Assembly (NCBI GenBank): GCA_002189035.1
Contig: NEEC01000011.1
Location: 1,612,001 to 1,676,000, forward strand
Origin: Utricularia gibba
Taxonomy: Eukaryota > Streptophyta > Magnoliopsida > Lamiales > Lentibulariaceae
Direction: 5' to 3'
Length of the DNA stretch: 64,000 nt
Below are positions 23,245 through 35,954 of the stretch, one piece after another. Positions within the stretch are counted from its first letter, which is position 1. Each line of letters starts with the position of its first letter. Position numbers and translations under genes: made by a program. The notes under the pieces were generated by a model. That model did no database searches. It had not been told where the DNA came from and worked only from the letters and a program-made list of their open reading frames with translations.

Positions 23245-23927
23245 CTCAACTTTGTAGATATCAACACGAACTCTGCGTCGTCAAAGTTGATCGTACTTAT
23301 CATAAGATAATGCACAACACAAATATCGCTGGATGGGCCTCCTTAACTCATTCCTAGGCCTGGGCCAATTCAGTAACAGCACTCGAGCAGCGGCCCGGCC
23401 CAAACTAAGAGCCTGGAAATTCGAGAATGTTCACGGCCAGCTTTCGTATTCTGGGCCTGTTGTGTGCTATTCATTTATTAAAATGATATTGTTTAATTTT
23501 TGAAAATTCATTTATCAAATTTTGTAATTAACTTCAAAATTATTGAATTTATTAAATATTTTTTAAAATATAAAATAAGAAATTATTTATAAAACTATAC
23601 TATTTATTTCTTGTTATTCTAAAAATATATTTACTAAATTTTACAATATTTATTTTATTTTATTAAATTTTATTATATAATTTTAAATTATACCACGAAA
23701 TATTTTTATAATCTTAGATTTTATTCATATAATTTTAAAACTGATTCTATTATACATAATGTTAAGTATAGCTTAAAGTTACAGAACAAGCTCTATGTTT
23801 CCATAAATGAAATTATTGTTGTATGTGCAATATAAATAACAATATTAAAAATGAGACATAAAGTATATAAAAAAAATAATTCGATTCAAAATATGTTTTC
23901 AATAGAAAAAAATCAATTATCACACTA

Positions 23928-23963
<36 letters not shown>

Positions 23964-26306
23964 TATTTCCACCATAACAAAAACTGTTTGAAAAAAAAAA
24001 TCATAAATATTTTGAGCAACCTGATCAGCATACTAGGTGCCAGTCTACAGTAGCTATTAATATCCTTTTGGCCACCTTTTAATAATTAATCTAATGGCCG
24101 GTAGTTAATTTAGCAGGCAACTGTATTGGACAAACGAACCCTTTTGTTTAATAATAAATGACCCATAATTTAGTCAATAATAAGATTATTAACTTTCACT
24201 GATTTTATTAAGACCATAGGATATTTTGGAGACAAGGTCAATTTTGTCTTCTCACATCTAAAGCTCCTTGACTATGCTTGTTTATAATAAAATAGAAGTT
24301 GTATTTCTGAAATTCACTAAAAAAACACACATCTTGATGTTTTATTTTTTAGAACGGAAATCATCAATATTTAAGAAAAAAAATGATTTTGTAGTACTTT
24401 TTTAAAAAATAGGCACCTATATATTAAAGGAATGGGCTAGTGATTCAATTGTTGGGGATAAAAGGATTCAATTTATTAGTAAATATAGGTTACTGAGGCA
24501 GTGCAAAAATAGAACTTATTTGTAAATATAACCAAATAATTATAAATATAATTATGAATAAATATAGAAAAATATGTGTAATTTGCTATAAAAATCACTT
24601 AGCATTTTTTTGTTATTTCGAACATGAATAAATTTTTCCTTCCCAAAAATTCAATAAATACCAAAAATGAAGAAAATTGCAAGTTTATTACAATACTAAA
24701 TGATGTTAGATCATTTTTATATATCTGCTCTAAAACCTCAAACAAAGAAAACGTTCTACATACTTCTAGAACAAAATAGAACGTCGAATTATGGATGGTA
24801 TTCAGATACAAAAGATGAGATTAATAGGGAACTGAAGTGAATTAAAAAAAAAATAGAGCAACCTTGAATTGAATGCCCTAGTGAGGGGAGGGCATCAGTC
24901 AAAGAAACACATGGAAATAATAGAGCTAAGTTTAATACTCAAATTATTGTTCTGCCCCTACCCTCTCATAGCCTTCCTTTTCCAAATAACAAAACAGATA
25001 TCTCCATAGTCGATGCCACTCCAACTCTACATTTCTCCAGTTGGAAGACAATTGGGATCCAAAACTAGCCATTCTCTTTTGAGTATGTGAAAAAAATGAT
25101 TACTGCATAGGTAAAATTTTGATCATAATGTGTAACACAGATGACCATTTTTCTAAATAACCCAGATCGCAACCTAAGATGGTGAACACTGTGCTCAGGC
25201 AATCTCTCCGCGATTTCACTTGAAACATTATATAGACTTGGAAAGTAGACCCAATGTAGCTGCTAACTTGGCGAGCTGCCACGAACTTTCCATGCTGCTT
25301 CGGTGTCACAACAGCACATGAATGAATCGGTGGTATCCGGGATGGAGGAGCTACGGAGGAGTGGGTATGGGAATCACTCGCCTAGGAGCAACAATTATGT
25401 TTTACTTACCACGTAATTATTTTTTAGTGTTAACAAACCTAGAGGCTCCTCTATCTGGTGAATCACCAATTGCATGATGTAACCGCTGTAAATTCTGGTT
25501 AAGCCTTTTTTCTACTTGCCCCCACCCACCCCTACACACAGAAATAAGTACAATATCGTATAAAAAAATCACTTCTCCAAGTTTACACCAAAGAATAACA
25601 CATGCTCTTAAGAGGATTTTGATAGTTGGACATAGAAGTTTTATAATCAAGCTTACATATATATCATTTTTTGATTAACTAGTATATATATATATCAATC
25701 TTGTATAATTATAATACTTATATATTTATTTTTGAGTATATAGATGATAGACATAAATGAATTAAGAGCTAGTTATATTATACTACTCACATACTAAGAT
25801 TTTTATTCTTGAATATTAAACATTATATACGATTGATTATATGTATATTCAATTACATTATATTTAAGCATATTAATATTATCAAACGACATCTAATTGT
25901 GATAATAACAAGTAGTTCTGTGAATCAACTTGTGTAAACCATTTTATGAGCTCATGCGTTGGTTACATATTCGATTTGTATGATTGTGATACTCAACCAT
26001 CTTTGTAGATGATATGTACACGAGGGGGTACGGGTACGTATGGATCTGCACATAGAGATGCATACTCGATGGGCGATCTCGATCACTGATCGAGTTAGCG
26101 TCGAGTCACCATCACTTGGCACCCCATTTCAACTCCTCTAGAAGTGTAGAGTCACATAATTTTTTGGACGGACTTAGCACGACTTTTGTGCTGTACAAAT
26201 TCTTTTTCACTTCTCGTTTTTCTTTTCCTCCAAGCTCTCGCTTAGCTTTTGTCTCTTCAATTCCAATCTGCGTCAGTTTGTTGAAATCTAGAGCTCCCCA
26301 ACCGAA
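23245..26306. other. Intergenic between STN7 and TCP gene
   Basis: Contains GGCCCA/TGGGCC motifs at 23335-23460, a TA microsatellite at 23931-23960, and AT-rich DNA. At 24860-25330 base composition is more balanced, but I recognise no protein in any frame. The TCP gene leader lies at about 26100-26306. Confidence 0.5.
23931..23960. repeat. TA dinucleotide microsatellite
   Basis: A run of about 14 AT/TA units directly visible in the sequence. Confidence 0.9.
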
Positions 26307-27338
26307 ATGTTTCATCCATCTTCAATGGGAGCTTCAAGCTCCTTCTCATGGAGACTCCCGGGAGAAAACCCTAATCATCAACAAGAAGAACCCCATCTTC
26401 TCTTCCACTTTCCTTCGCAGTTTTATGATGTCGTCAACAACAGTGACAACGATGTTTCGATGAACCATCATCAGATTCAGGTGCAGAATCCGGTGATCTC
26501 CGGGAATCTGCTTGATCACACTGATAGAAACCCTAAAAATTTCGGTGTTCTGGATGGTACGAAAGTTGATGCGCAGGGAGGGAGTAATAGCAGTGGTGTT
26601 CGAAGAAGAAGCCTTGGAGTGATACCGAGGAGGAAAGCTGGGAAGAAGGATAGACACAGCAAAATTTGTACCGCGCAAGGGATTCGTGATCGTCGAATGC
26701 GGTTATCGCTGCAAGTAGCTCGTAAATTCTTCGATCTTCAAGATATGCTCGGTTACGATAAGGCGAGCAAGACGATCGAGTGGCTGTTTGCCAAATCCAA
26801 GAAGGCCATCAAGGAGCTCAACATCAATAACAGCAACAACAACGAGCAATCTCTCAACGTTAGCAGCGGTGACACGAAGAGCGATTCATTTGTATCCGAT
26901 TGCGAAGTGATTTCTGAGATTGAAGAAAGCTCAAACAAAGATGCAGTAAAGCTTGAGCCCACGGGGGATCTGAAAGAGAGCAATGAAAAGAAAAGAAGAA
27001 CAAAAGACAAGAAGATGATCAAGGACACGAGCCCTACTGAATTAGGGTTTTCAAGCTTCGAACAAGATCCCATTTTTCCAAACCATGTAAGAAATTTGCC
27101 ATATGGGGAAGACTACACTTCTCTCGAGCAGCATCCAGCTGACTGCGGAACCATCGAGAAGCTTCTTGGGATACCGAGTTCATCGTTCAGCGCAGGCTCT
27201 TACATGGATCCGAACGTTAGCTTCATGGGGCTTCTCGGTTGGGACATTTTCACTGCCCATGAAAGAGGTGGATCCACTAGCAGTAATCAAGTTTCACCTC
27301 CAGGTAATTCGACTCCGATTTACCCATCCAACCATTGA
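26307..27338 (+). CDS. TCP transcription factor, CYC/TB1 (class II, ECE) type
   Basis: Single-exon frame of 343 aa. The TCP basic helix-loop-helix domain occupies about residues 112-171: [19 protein letters not shown] (basic region), [19 protein letters not shown] (helix 1), then [21 protein letters not shown] (helix 2). This pattern is the CYC/TB1 class. The acidic motif SDCEVISE (about 197-204) sits where the ECE motif lies. A basic stretch at 226-240 ([15 protein letters not shown]) is in the position of the arginine-rich R domain but is lysine-rich and degenerate. Relatives control floral symmetry (CYC) or axillary bud outgrowth (BRC1/TB1), and I cannot assign the clade. The ATG at 26307 was chosen because it is the first in frame and starts a typical N-terminus. 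Some family members have a late 3' intron, so the last residues are less certain. Confidence 0.93.
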   Translation: MFHPSSMGASSSFSWRLPGENPNHQQEEPHLLFHFPSQFYDVVNNSDNDVSMNHHQIQVQNPVISGNLLDHTDRNPKNFGVLDGTKVDAQGGSNSSGVRRRSLGVIPRRKAGKKDRHSKICTAQGIRDRRMRLSLQVARKFFDLQDMLGYDKASKTIEWLFAKSKKAIKELNINNSNNNEQSLNVSSGDTKSDSFVSDCEVISEIEESSNKDAVKLEPTGDLKESNEKKRRTKDKKMIKDTSPTELGFSSFEQDPIFPNHVRNLPYGEDYTSLEQHPADCGTIEKLLGIPSSSFSAGSYMDPNVSFMGLLGWDIFTAHERGGSTSSNQVSPPGNSTPIYPSNH

Positions 27339-30300
27339 AGGTAAAAGAAGAAAAAAAAAACCTAGAAATGCAGGGCGGTTATATCCATAATCGTTGGTGT
27401 AATTCAGGTATGTGTAAATTATTCAAGCTATATCAGCTGTGAGAGCTCTGAATTCCTATCTGTTTTCATGAATAATTCATGATTCAAATATGAATGTGTT
27501 GTTGATCATCGAACAAGAAACCCCAATTATGAGGCCTTGATGACTAGCGGCCCATTCAATAATCAATGATTGGATCTTCCTCTTTGTTTCTCGGTCTACA
27601 TCTTTAGTTTCCACCGAGGAACAACGCGTTTTGGATCAAATCTCATTTTCTTCAAGTTCTGTCGTCCTCTGCATTTTAACAGTCCATTCGAAATGTTAAT
27701 GTTAATGTCTGAATATTCTGCTTATTCGTTTACCCTAATTCGCGCATGCAACAATGCTGTAGTAAAAGGAACAAAAACAAAGCACAATTCATGACATTAT
27801 ATCAGGGATATTAAGAGCAGAACAAGGTGTTTCCAAATAATAAATATGGAAATGCAACGTAAATCGAAGTTTTTTATTTTAGTTATGACTCCCCTTTCAC
27901 AGTTATTGCACTTGGAAGTCATCACGAAGTACATTATTCCATTTCAAAAAATTGAAAACACAGGTTCTTCTAATGCTGCAGTTGGACCATCATCATGGGT
28001 TTTTATGAAATGGTAGATGTTTGTATCAATGCAACCCAATTGCATGTAATGTGCTATAAAAAAGAATCGTCTTTTTTTATTATGACGGGGCGGTTCGAAA
28101 ACACAAATGATACGTGAATTTTCACTCTTGGGACATATTTTTACCTAAGCTTACTATTATATTATTTTTTATGATAAGGTATGACCCAAAATTGGGACAT
28201 CCCTAAACTTACTTGGTAGACACCCGGTGCAAAGAAAGTTAAAGTACGTTCATTACACTAATCTTGAAAAAGAGCCCAACAAAAAAAAAAGTTAAATCAT
28301 GTGACATTACTGCACTCCATTCTACATGAAAATGAATAATATCATGTAAGTAAGAGGTGATTGATTATGTATCATGAGTTACTAATAATATATTTAAATT
28401 ATGTATACCAAAATATATATCTCTTACAATGTTATTATTGAAATTTTGTTTGATTTCTAAATTTTACGTATACGTATTTAAAATAATAATTTTTTAATAA
28501 ATATATTTAGAATAGATAGTTTATAGTAGTTAATAGTATAAAAAAGTCACATATGCTCAATTCGAAGTATTTTACGATTGTTCTACAAAGCACTCGTACA
28601 TTCAAAACCATGTTTAAGAAACAGACATTATTATGATCATACGAATATTTAAATAATTAAATTCTCCTACAAAACATCTCTTTTGAGTCCCCTAAATATG
28701 CATAGCTTGTCCATTTTCCAATCATTAATAGATAACATTAACATGACCTAAAACCTGGAGTTTGTAGACAGGAACGTGTAGCAACCTGCTTCAAGCGCAG
28801 CCTGGATCACTTTCTTTATTTATATAGAAAAATAACCCTAGGTCATTCGTAATGAATTTTTTGTTAAAAAAAATTGTTTTCATAAATATTAAAAAAAGAA
28901 ACTAATATAATAATGAGACATAAATGCGAGAGGAAGGAATTTAATATGGCAGCCGACATTGAACCGTACCCAGTCCTTTTCACTTTGACTACTCGGTCCT
29001 TTCTATTTATTTATCTTTTATTCCTCTTTCCTAATAAATTTATATCCCTTAATAAACAAACACCGCACACCAATTGCAACGTATAGTTTTTTAAATTTAT
29101 TTTCAAATATTATAAGAATAAGAGTGGCAGCCCCCACCACTCAGCTTTTCTTAGATAATTATCAGTTGTTTCTTTTATAAACAATTTTGTCTTCAAAATT
29201 AGTGTACGACCCCTTCTGAAATCATCTCGAAATGATTATTTTTTTCGTTATTCGTAAATATTCATTTTTATCTGATAATTATTTTATAAGTTAATTTACT
29301 ATTCCATAACTTTCAAGCAATTTTTTAACTTGAAGTTTCACATAATATGTATTTATTAAATAATCTCCCAAGATCACGTTTGATTTGAGTGTGCGGTGCC
29401 ACATTTAGATTGATTAGAACTAAATGGAACATTGTGATCTTTGGGCTTTAATTTTACGATCCACCTTTTGGGCCTAAACAACATCAATTGGGCTTTAATT
29501 TTACAACCAACTTTTTGGGCCAAGACAACATCAAGTGGGCTTTAATAAATATTGCATACAATCAATAAAAAATTAATAATCATTTTCCTCAATATGGACA
29601 CTTTTTTAAATAGTCCCACTTTGCCTCCATGTTCTTCACTATATATGTGTTTTTAAAACAGAAAATTGCATTAATAAACTCCAAAGTTTAACATTTTGGT
29701 AAAATTAGTTTGCAGTTTTTAATATAAATTGTATATTTAATCCTCATTGGCAATATCGATTCCCAATATTTCATTTATCTGTAATGCTTTCAAACTTAAA
29801 ATATTGTGGACTAATCTTTTAATCATTGATAAACAGTTTTGAAACTATATTGAAAAAGTATGAATCAACTTTGGAATTATTTTCAAATATTAAGTTAGCA
29901 TTAAAATATAAGATAATCATTACAATTTTACAAATATCGCATACCATTAACACCAACCATCCATTTTTAAAAGTTTTATAAAGTGTTTAATAATATAATA
30001 TATAAGATTTATAATTAAGTTTATGCATTAAACCGTTATTTAATTAACTAGCATATATATGTAGCCTTAATATAAATTACATAATCATTTTTTGAGCATG
30101 TGTATGATATACACCAATAGAGGGGAGAGAGAATGCTCATTACATCTATAGCAGAACATATTTTTCTTATTTATACCCTTTTAAAAATTATTTATCCTCT
30201 CAAGAAGTATTTATTTATTGAGAAAAAAATAAAATTAATATATATATATATATATCTTTATTCTTATATATCAAACAATGTTTTCGATTGTTATACCTCA

Positions 30301-31461
30301 TACATTTATTCTTAAATATCAAACATATAATTTGTTATATACTTTATAAGTAAATAGATATATATTCAATTACAATATATTTAAACGTATTAATACTCTA
30401 CCATCAAAGAACCTCTTAGTATTGTATATATTTAAGATTGTAAAAATGAATGTTGGAATTTAAAATTAAAATTCTATCCATCAATCGAATTTTCATTTTC
30501 TTTCCGAAATCAAAACTAATAGATTTGAACTTTAGTCACTGGTTCCCTATCGAAAATGGAATCATGAAGACACGTGCTAATTATCCTCTAAGCAACGGCA
30601 TGTACATCGAATTATAAGATAAAAGAATTGCATAAAGATTATTCTAATTTTTAGATTATTTTTAAAATCCTACCAAATGGCTTTATTTAAAAATAATATT
30701 TAACTATTTAGCTATCGCATCAGAATAAACCATTAGTACTTGTTTTAACTATAGTGACATCTTTGACAGATTCGTTTAACATTTAAACACATGTGTCTTA
30801 TGAACAACGTGTGTTTGGTAGATAGATTTTTCAAAATATGCATGTTTTACAAAGCATATGTAACATCTTTATATTTATACCATTTTAATTCTAATATAAA
30901 TATAAATATATATATAATATTTATTTTTAATACTTATATTCAAAATCTATATATTAAATAAATTTTTAATTTTAATCAAATAATATGTATTTGTTCAAAT
31001 ACAAATAACTCAATTATATTATTAATTGAAATGCGTACCAAACTCCCTTATCCATTAAAATAACTTTCAAACATTTTTTTTCTTGTAGGTTGTAAATGAG
31101 GGAGAACCTGATGCCATTCGAATCTCGACACTAAGCACTTAGCACAGAACCTGAGTTAAAGGGAAAGTTTTGAACCCTAGGAACATTTCTGACCTAATTA
31201 CTAGTTTTTTATATATTAATAAAGTAATATTACCGTCAGCCAGAGTTGTGGTTTCGCATGCGGGTAACTTCAAAAGTCAATACATTTAAAACTATATAAT
31301 ATACGAAGTCGTGGTCCATAATTTACATAATAAATATCTCCAAATTGTTGATTTAATTACTTCTGAAATCTGATTTTCATAATCCTCTGAAGTAGCCATA
31401 AATGCCCAAGAGAAGATGAAGGAAGCATAAGAAGGGTTATCCCGAGCACCCACCGGAAGAA
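27339..31461. other. Intergenic, AT-rich
   Basis: No gene recognised on either strand. It contains a 47-bp tandem repeat at 29441-29545 and a TA microsatellite at 30237-30256. The open frames at 27570-27794 and 30133-30315 look random. The first few hundred bases are probably the TCP 3' UTR. Confidence 0.5.
29441..29545. repeat. 47-bp tandem repeat, about 2.2 copies, with GGGCC/GGGCTTTA motifs
   Basis: TTGGGCTTTAATTTTAC starts at 29441 and 29488, and GTGGGCTTTAATAA starts at 29535, so the period is 47. Each unit also contains TTTTGGGCC and ACAACATCAA. TGGGCC/T motifs resemble site II promoter elements, but no gene is adjacent. Confidence 0.85.
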
Positions 31462-31827
31462 ATGGCGCGTCCGATGGCGATCGATGGCGACCATGTTTAC
31501 CCCGTGATCGGTTTAGCCGTCGGGTTGTTCGTCTCGGTTTCCTTCTTCGTCTTTCTTTGCGCGAGCCACCGGAGAAAGATCGCGTCCAAGGCGACTCCTT
31601 GCCTGTCGCTTCCCAAGGCGGTAGAGACGAAAGAGGGGGGCGGGAAGAGGGAGGATGCCGCCTTGTGGCAGAAGGCGATCCTCATGGGAGACAAATGCAG
31701 GCCGCCGGAGTTCCCCGGAGCGATTTACTACGATTACTCCGGGAATCAGGTGCCGGAGATGCCGCGGTCGCCTAGGTCGGTGCACATGGGCTCCATGACG
31801 AGCTTCTCTTATGTCATGGCCAAGTAG
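31462..31827 (+). CDS. Small conserved plant protein with one membrane span, function unknown
   Basis: Single-exon, 121 aa. Residues about 14-34 (YPVIGLAVGLFVSVSFFVFL) form one hydrophobic span, followed by the basic stop-transfer-like SHRRKIASKA. The C-terminal half has the signature ILMGDKCRPPEFPGAIYYD and GNQVPEMPRSPRS, which I recognise from a family of short uncharacterised plant proteins. The coding region is GC-rich (about 60 percent by eye) in very AT-rich surroundings, which supports real coding. The ATG at 31462 is the first in frame. No function is proposed. Confidence 0.82.
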   Translation: MARPMAIDGDHVYPVIGLAVGLFVSVSFFVFLCASHRRKIASKATPCLSLPKAVETKEGGGKREDAALWQKAILMGDKCRPPEFPGAIYYDYSGNQVPEMPRSPRSVHMGSMTSFSYVMAK

Positions 31828-34800
31828 AAAGAAGAAAGACGGTGGGAGCATGCCAGACCACTTTACCAAACGTTGTAATAGCACAAGCAATAAGTTGAAT
31901 GGTGGTTATTCGATCCTCAAATGTGGCACATCATATACTATACTAATTGGAGAAGTGTGTAGACAATAGCTTTTGGAAACTGCAAAGAGTTTCATGCTGA
32001 ATGGGGGCTGGCGATTCGTGCCGGTGGGATGCGGAACAAGTCGTATTGAAAATGATCTGATGGATAGAACTATCATATATGAAGTTTAATTACACAAGAA
32101 ATCATATTAAAAAAATTAAATCCAACTAATTATTAATGATTCATAATCTTTTATATATTTAATTATTTTATTTTTATTTTCAAATGTGAGATTGTGTATT
32201 TTAATATAAAACTATTCATTCTAATAGGTCGATCAACTCAATGCACAGACCATCACAAATCGTTTTCTGATATTATGACAATAGTCTGCTATCATGATCA
32301 AGAACACGAAGCATGTCATATTTTAAAGCATGATCTGATTAAGATAAGATGACAGTGTGACAAAATTCATTTTTTAATAATTAAACCATCTTATAATATA
32401 GTTTTATTGAGAGAAATGGAGTAGTACCTTGGCGCATGCCACACTTTTACTCGAATTACTGTAGTACAAAGACTTTTAGTACGCGTTTTTCGTCAGCATA
32501 TTTGAATTAATCGTGCGGTAATAAATTTCCTTAGAATTTTTTAGTACAATTATTCACCCGCAAGTAGCAGGAAACTACGATCAATTAATAATTGAATCCT
32601 TGACTTAAAAAATATATATTTAAAGAGCAGTATTATTGTCGAAATTTCAAAACTCGTGCCTAATTAAATTTATAGGTCCCTAAGAAAGAATTAATACTCG
32701 AAAAAATGCGATTTTACTTCATTTTGTTTATTTTTAATATCATGAAATCATTAGTTTAAGACCAATATCATTTTTTTAGTTTTGTTTATACTTTCAAATA
32801 TATATATATGTGTGTGTGTGTGTGTGTATGTGTGTGCATATTTATATAGAATTTTTTTCCTCAAGTGCATTTTTTTAACAATAGAATTTTGATATATTTT
32901 ATTTTCTATTTATTTTAAACCAAAAATTATTTTAAATACAAATTTTTAATACATATTTATCAAGCATCCTTTTAATTTTAATTACACAATTGGAGATGCC
33001 TCCTAAGGTTGATGTTGAATTATTTTGCTATAGTTCTGAAAATTAATATTTTGATTCAAAACTTCGCTTTTTTCAATTCCTCACATTTGTTTTTGAAATT
33101 TCCAATACACCTAGAAAAAAATTAATGCTTGAATTCAATTAATATTTTATCGAACATATGGATTTAGCCTAAGTATTTAATAATGTTTTTAAAAGTATTA
33201 GTGTAGGGTGGGGCTCAGATATCCTAAGCGTGTGTGAACTTTACTATTGACGGCTGATGCCAATTGGCCATCGAAGAATTAATTTGCTACAGATTTTGTT
33301 TCAGACATATTACTTTTTCATTAATTACGTTAATTTAATGACTTTGAAATTAGATGTAGCACCTCAAAATGATCCTCGATCCGGCCAGCCGGTGCAACCG
33401 GTCTGCACGTGAACCGAACTGGTTCAGCTGAGGAGCGCGTACTGGTGGGATTTGAAACTGAATTGAAAATGGATTACAATCGGGCTCCAAAACAGACTTC
33501 TTCTCGTTGTCCCATTCATTGTGTCCCAACCTATCTAGTGATTTATGTAAAGATTTAGTTGTTTTTGAGGTTCAAATAGATAAAGAATAAAAATAGTATT
33601 TTTTTTCTATTTATATATCTTGGTCCATAGAGTTTTTGTGGAATAAGGTAGAACAAAGAAATTACAATTAATTAATTTATCAGTATATATTTCTTTATAT
33701 TCACTGTAATAAATTATAAATTTTTATCGAATTTGAATATGAATGTAATCCTTATTTTAAACTCATAGAAACGTTTCACTAAGATATGATGATCAAGCTG
33801 ATGAACATCACATCATTATAGCCAAGAAAAAACAACACATTTAATGTGATTCACGTGATGAATTCTATGGTATTCTAAGATTATAATCGCAAATCGAGAT
33901 TAATGCATAAAAACATACATATTTTATAACAAGCACCAAATCAGTAGATTGTATAAGTACGAAATACAGGAACCAGGCCAAATACATACCAACTACCAAA
34001 AAAATGAAAATATATGACTTGATTCGCACGGCCCCATTTGACACAATATAATCAAATATAAAATTAAGTTGCTAAATGAGCTTATTATGCACAATCAAAC
34101 CATGGCCCAAAACCATATTAATTCATTGTAAAGCCCAAATGCTTCCCAAATCTCTCCATTCTTATTTTGGAATGTAACCTCTAACTTTTCGGAGTTTCAC
34201 ACTTACAAATTTTGAGTAGATCTCCATTAGTAGATCTCTATGGTTGGTCCTCCATCGAGAGCATGAGCGGCCATGGAGTGGAGTTTCATATCTGATGGAG
34301 TACTAAATCGTTTGAGACAAATCGGTTGGTAAAAGGTTTCAAAAGTATTCAGACAAACTGCTATAGACTAACAAATCGATTGGTGTCAGAATTGAGCAAT
34401 GGTGGTCGTTTTAGGTAGTCTAAAAAGTAATCGAATAACATGGGTATTAGAATAGTCGATAATTATATATCAGCGAGATCATAGTATGACTATTAGACGT
34501 AGAAAGCAATCGACATTTGTAAAATTCGATCGGATTGACTTTTCCTATAAATATTAAGAAGTCTAAAGAAAAAAAAAGGTTAAATTTTACATCCTTCTTG
34601 TAATCATTACTGTTTTCATTTTATAATGAAACCTATTTTTCTAGCAAACTTCATCATGAGATCTATAGTTTTTCTATCCATACATGGTTTCCATGTAAAA
34701 ATTATGATATCCCTTTTATTACTTTCATTCCCTTTTATTACTTTCATTCAAACAACAATTCATAAAACCTCGCAAATCTCAAATCGTATCCGATCAATTC

Positions 34801-35389
34801 AGTCCCATCATCCATAAATCGGTATCCGTTAGTAAAAACCAATTTACTACCCCCAACAATATCGATCTTGTGGATCATTGAATGAACACAAATCTAGAGA
34901 TTTCATCGTTGGTCACCTTTATTGTTGTAAGTTGAAACTTGGACATGGTTTGTTATGGATGGCTCTAATTTTTACTTGTTTGCTTTCCTTTTGTCTTCAT
35001 AACCCAAACCTTCCTTTTCTTTCCCATTTGCTATGATGAAGATAGAGTTAGTTTCTTCCAAGGTTGCAGATTTGAATCACTTGACATCATCACTCATTAT
35101 AGTGGTGATGAAGATCCTCTTGCGCAGCACAAGAAAGCGTCAAAATTTCAGTAAAAGGGACACAAGAATGCTGAAGAAGGAAAACCAGCTTCTTGTTTTT
35201 GTTTTCTTCTTGGTCTTAAATTGGGCATGGTCGCAATTGGCATCTGATGATCGGGAACAGGTGAAAGTTTTCAGCGAAAGTGAAATGTGCACAAACAGGC
35301 TGCTTATAGAGTTACATTGTTGAAGAAGGGTTCTGCGGTATCTCACTCGGTACATCAAATGAGCAAACTTGAAGGGAATGGATATTAGA
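31828..35389. other. Intergenic, AT-rich
   Basis: No recognisable gene. It contains a (TA)n(TG)n microsatellite at 32803-32837 and a GC-rich patch at 33370-33440 (CCGGCCAGCCGGTGCAACCGG) of unknown nature. The plus-strand frame at 35033-35323 probably overlaps the 3' UTR of the minus-strand CML gene and shows no domain. Confidence 0.5.
32803..32837. repeat. Compound TA/TG microsatellite
   Basis: ATATATATATGTGTGTGTG-type run directly visible. Confidence 0.9.
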
Positions 35390-35954
35390 TCAGGAGGAAA
35401 CAGGGAGCCCAAGGTATTCAGTAGCAGATTTACCCAGGATGTTAGCGAATTCATTAAAGCTAATGACTCCATCCCCGTTTACATCTGCTTCCCGCATCAT
35501 CTCGCTGAGTTCCCGGTACGTCAACGGGTGACCCATTTTCGCCATTTGTCCCGCGAGCTCCGCCGCCGTGATGTATCCGTTTCCGTCGCGATCGAACGAC
35601 TGGAAGACCTCCAGAAGCTGTTCTTGATTGATCAGTACCTGATGTTAACAAAAACAAAAATAAGTCACAATATTTCGCACACTCTCGGAAAAGATTGTGT
35701 TCCTATGATACCTGAGCAGTGATGTCAGGAAGAATTGCGACGACCAATTCGTCGAATTCGACGGATCCGTTTCCGTTGGCGTCGATATTTGCGAGAAGGG
35801 AATGGATCTGGTCGCCAGCAGGTTTCAGGCCCAGGGAGCGGAGGAGGGCGGCGAGCTCGAGGTGGGTGAGGCTGCCGTCGCGGTCCATATCGAACCGATT
35901 GAAAATGTCTTTCAATTGCTGGATTTGGTTGTCACTGGAGTCCAACACCGCCAT
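35390..35954 (-). CDS. Calmodulin-like protein, four EF hands (CML15/16/18 type)
   Basis: Exon 1 is 35712-35954 and exon 2 is 35390-35638, with a 73-base GT-AG intron in phase 0, giving 163 aa. Four complete EF-hand loops are visible: DMDRDGSLTHLE (22-33), DANGNGSVEFDE (58-69), DRDGNGYITAAE (97-108) and DVNGDGVISFNE (133-144). Segments such as LELAALLRSLGLKPAGDQIH and AAELAGQMAKMG match the Arabidopsis CML15/16/18 group. The role is presumably calcium sensing in the cytosol or nucleus by binding target proteins. The start MAVLDSSDNQIQQLKDIF was chosen because it gives the family length. An in-frame upstream ATG at 36122 would add 56 low-complexity residues and is more likely 5' UTR. Confidence 0.93.

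Noticed and set aside
33370-33440. GC-rich patch with CCGG repeats as a tRNA or structured RNA
   Set aside because: No cloverleaf, anticodon arm or T-loop consensus could be found by eye.
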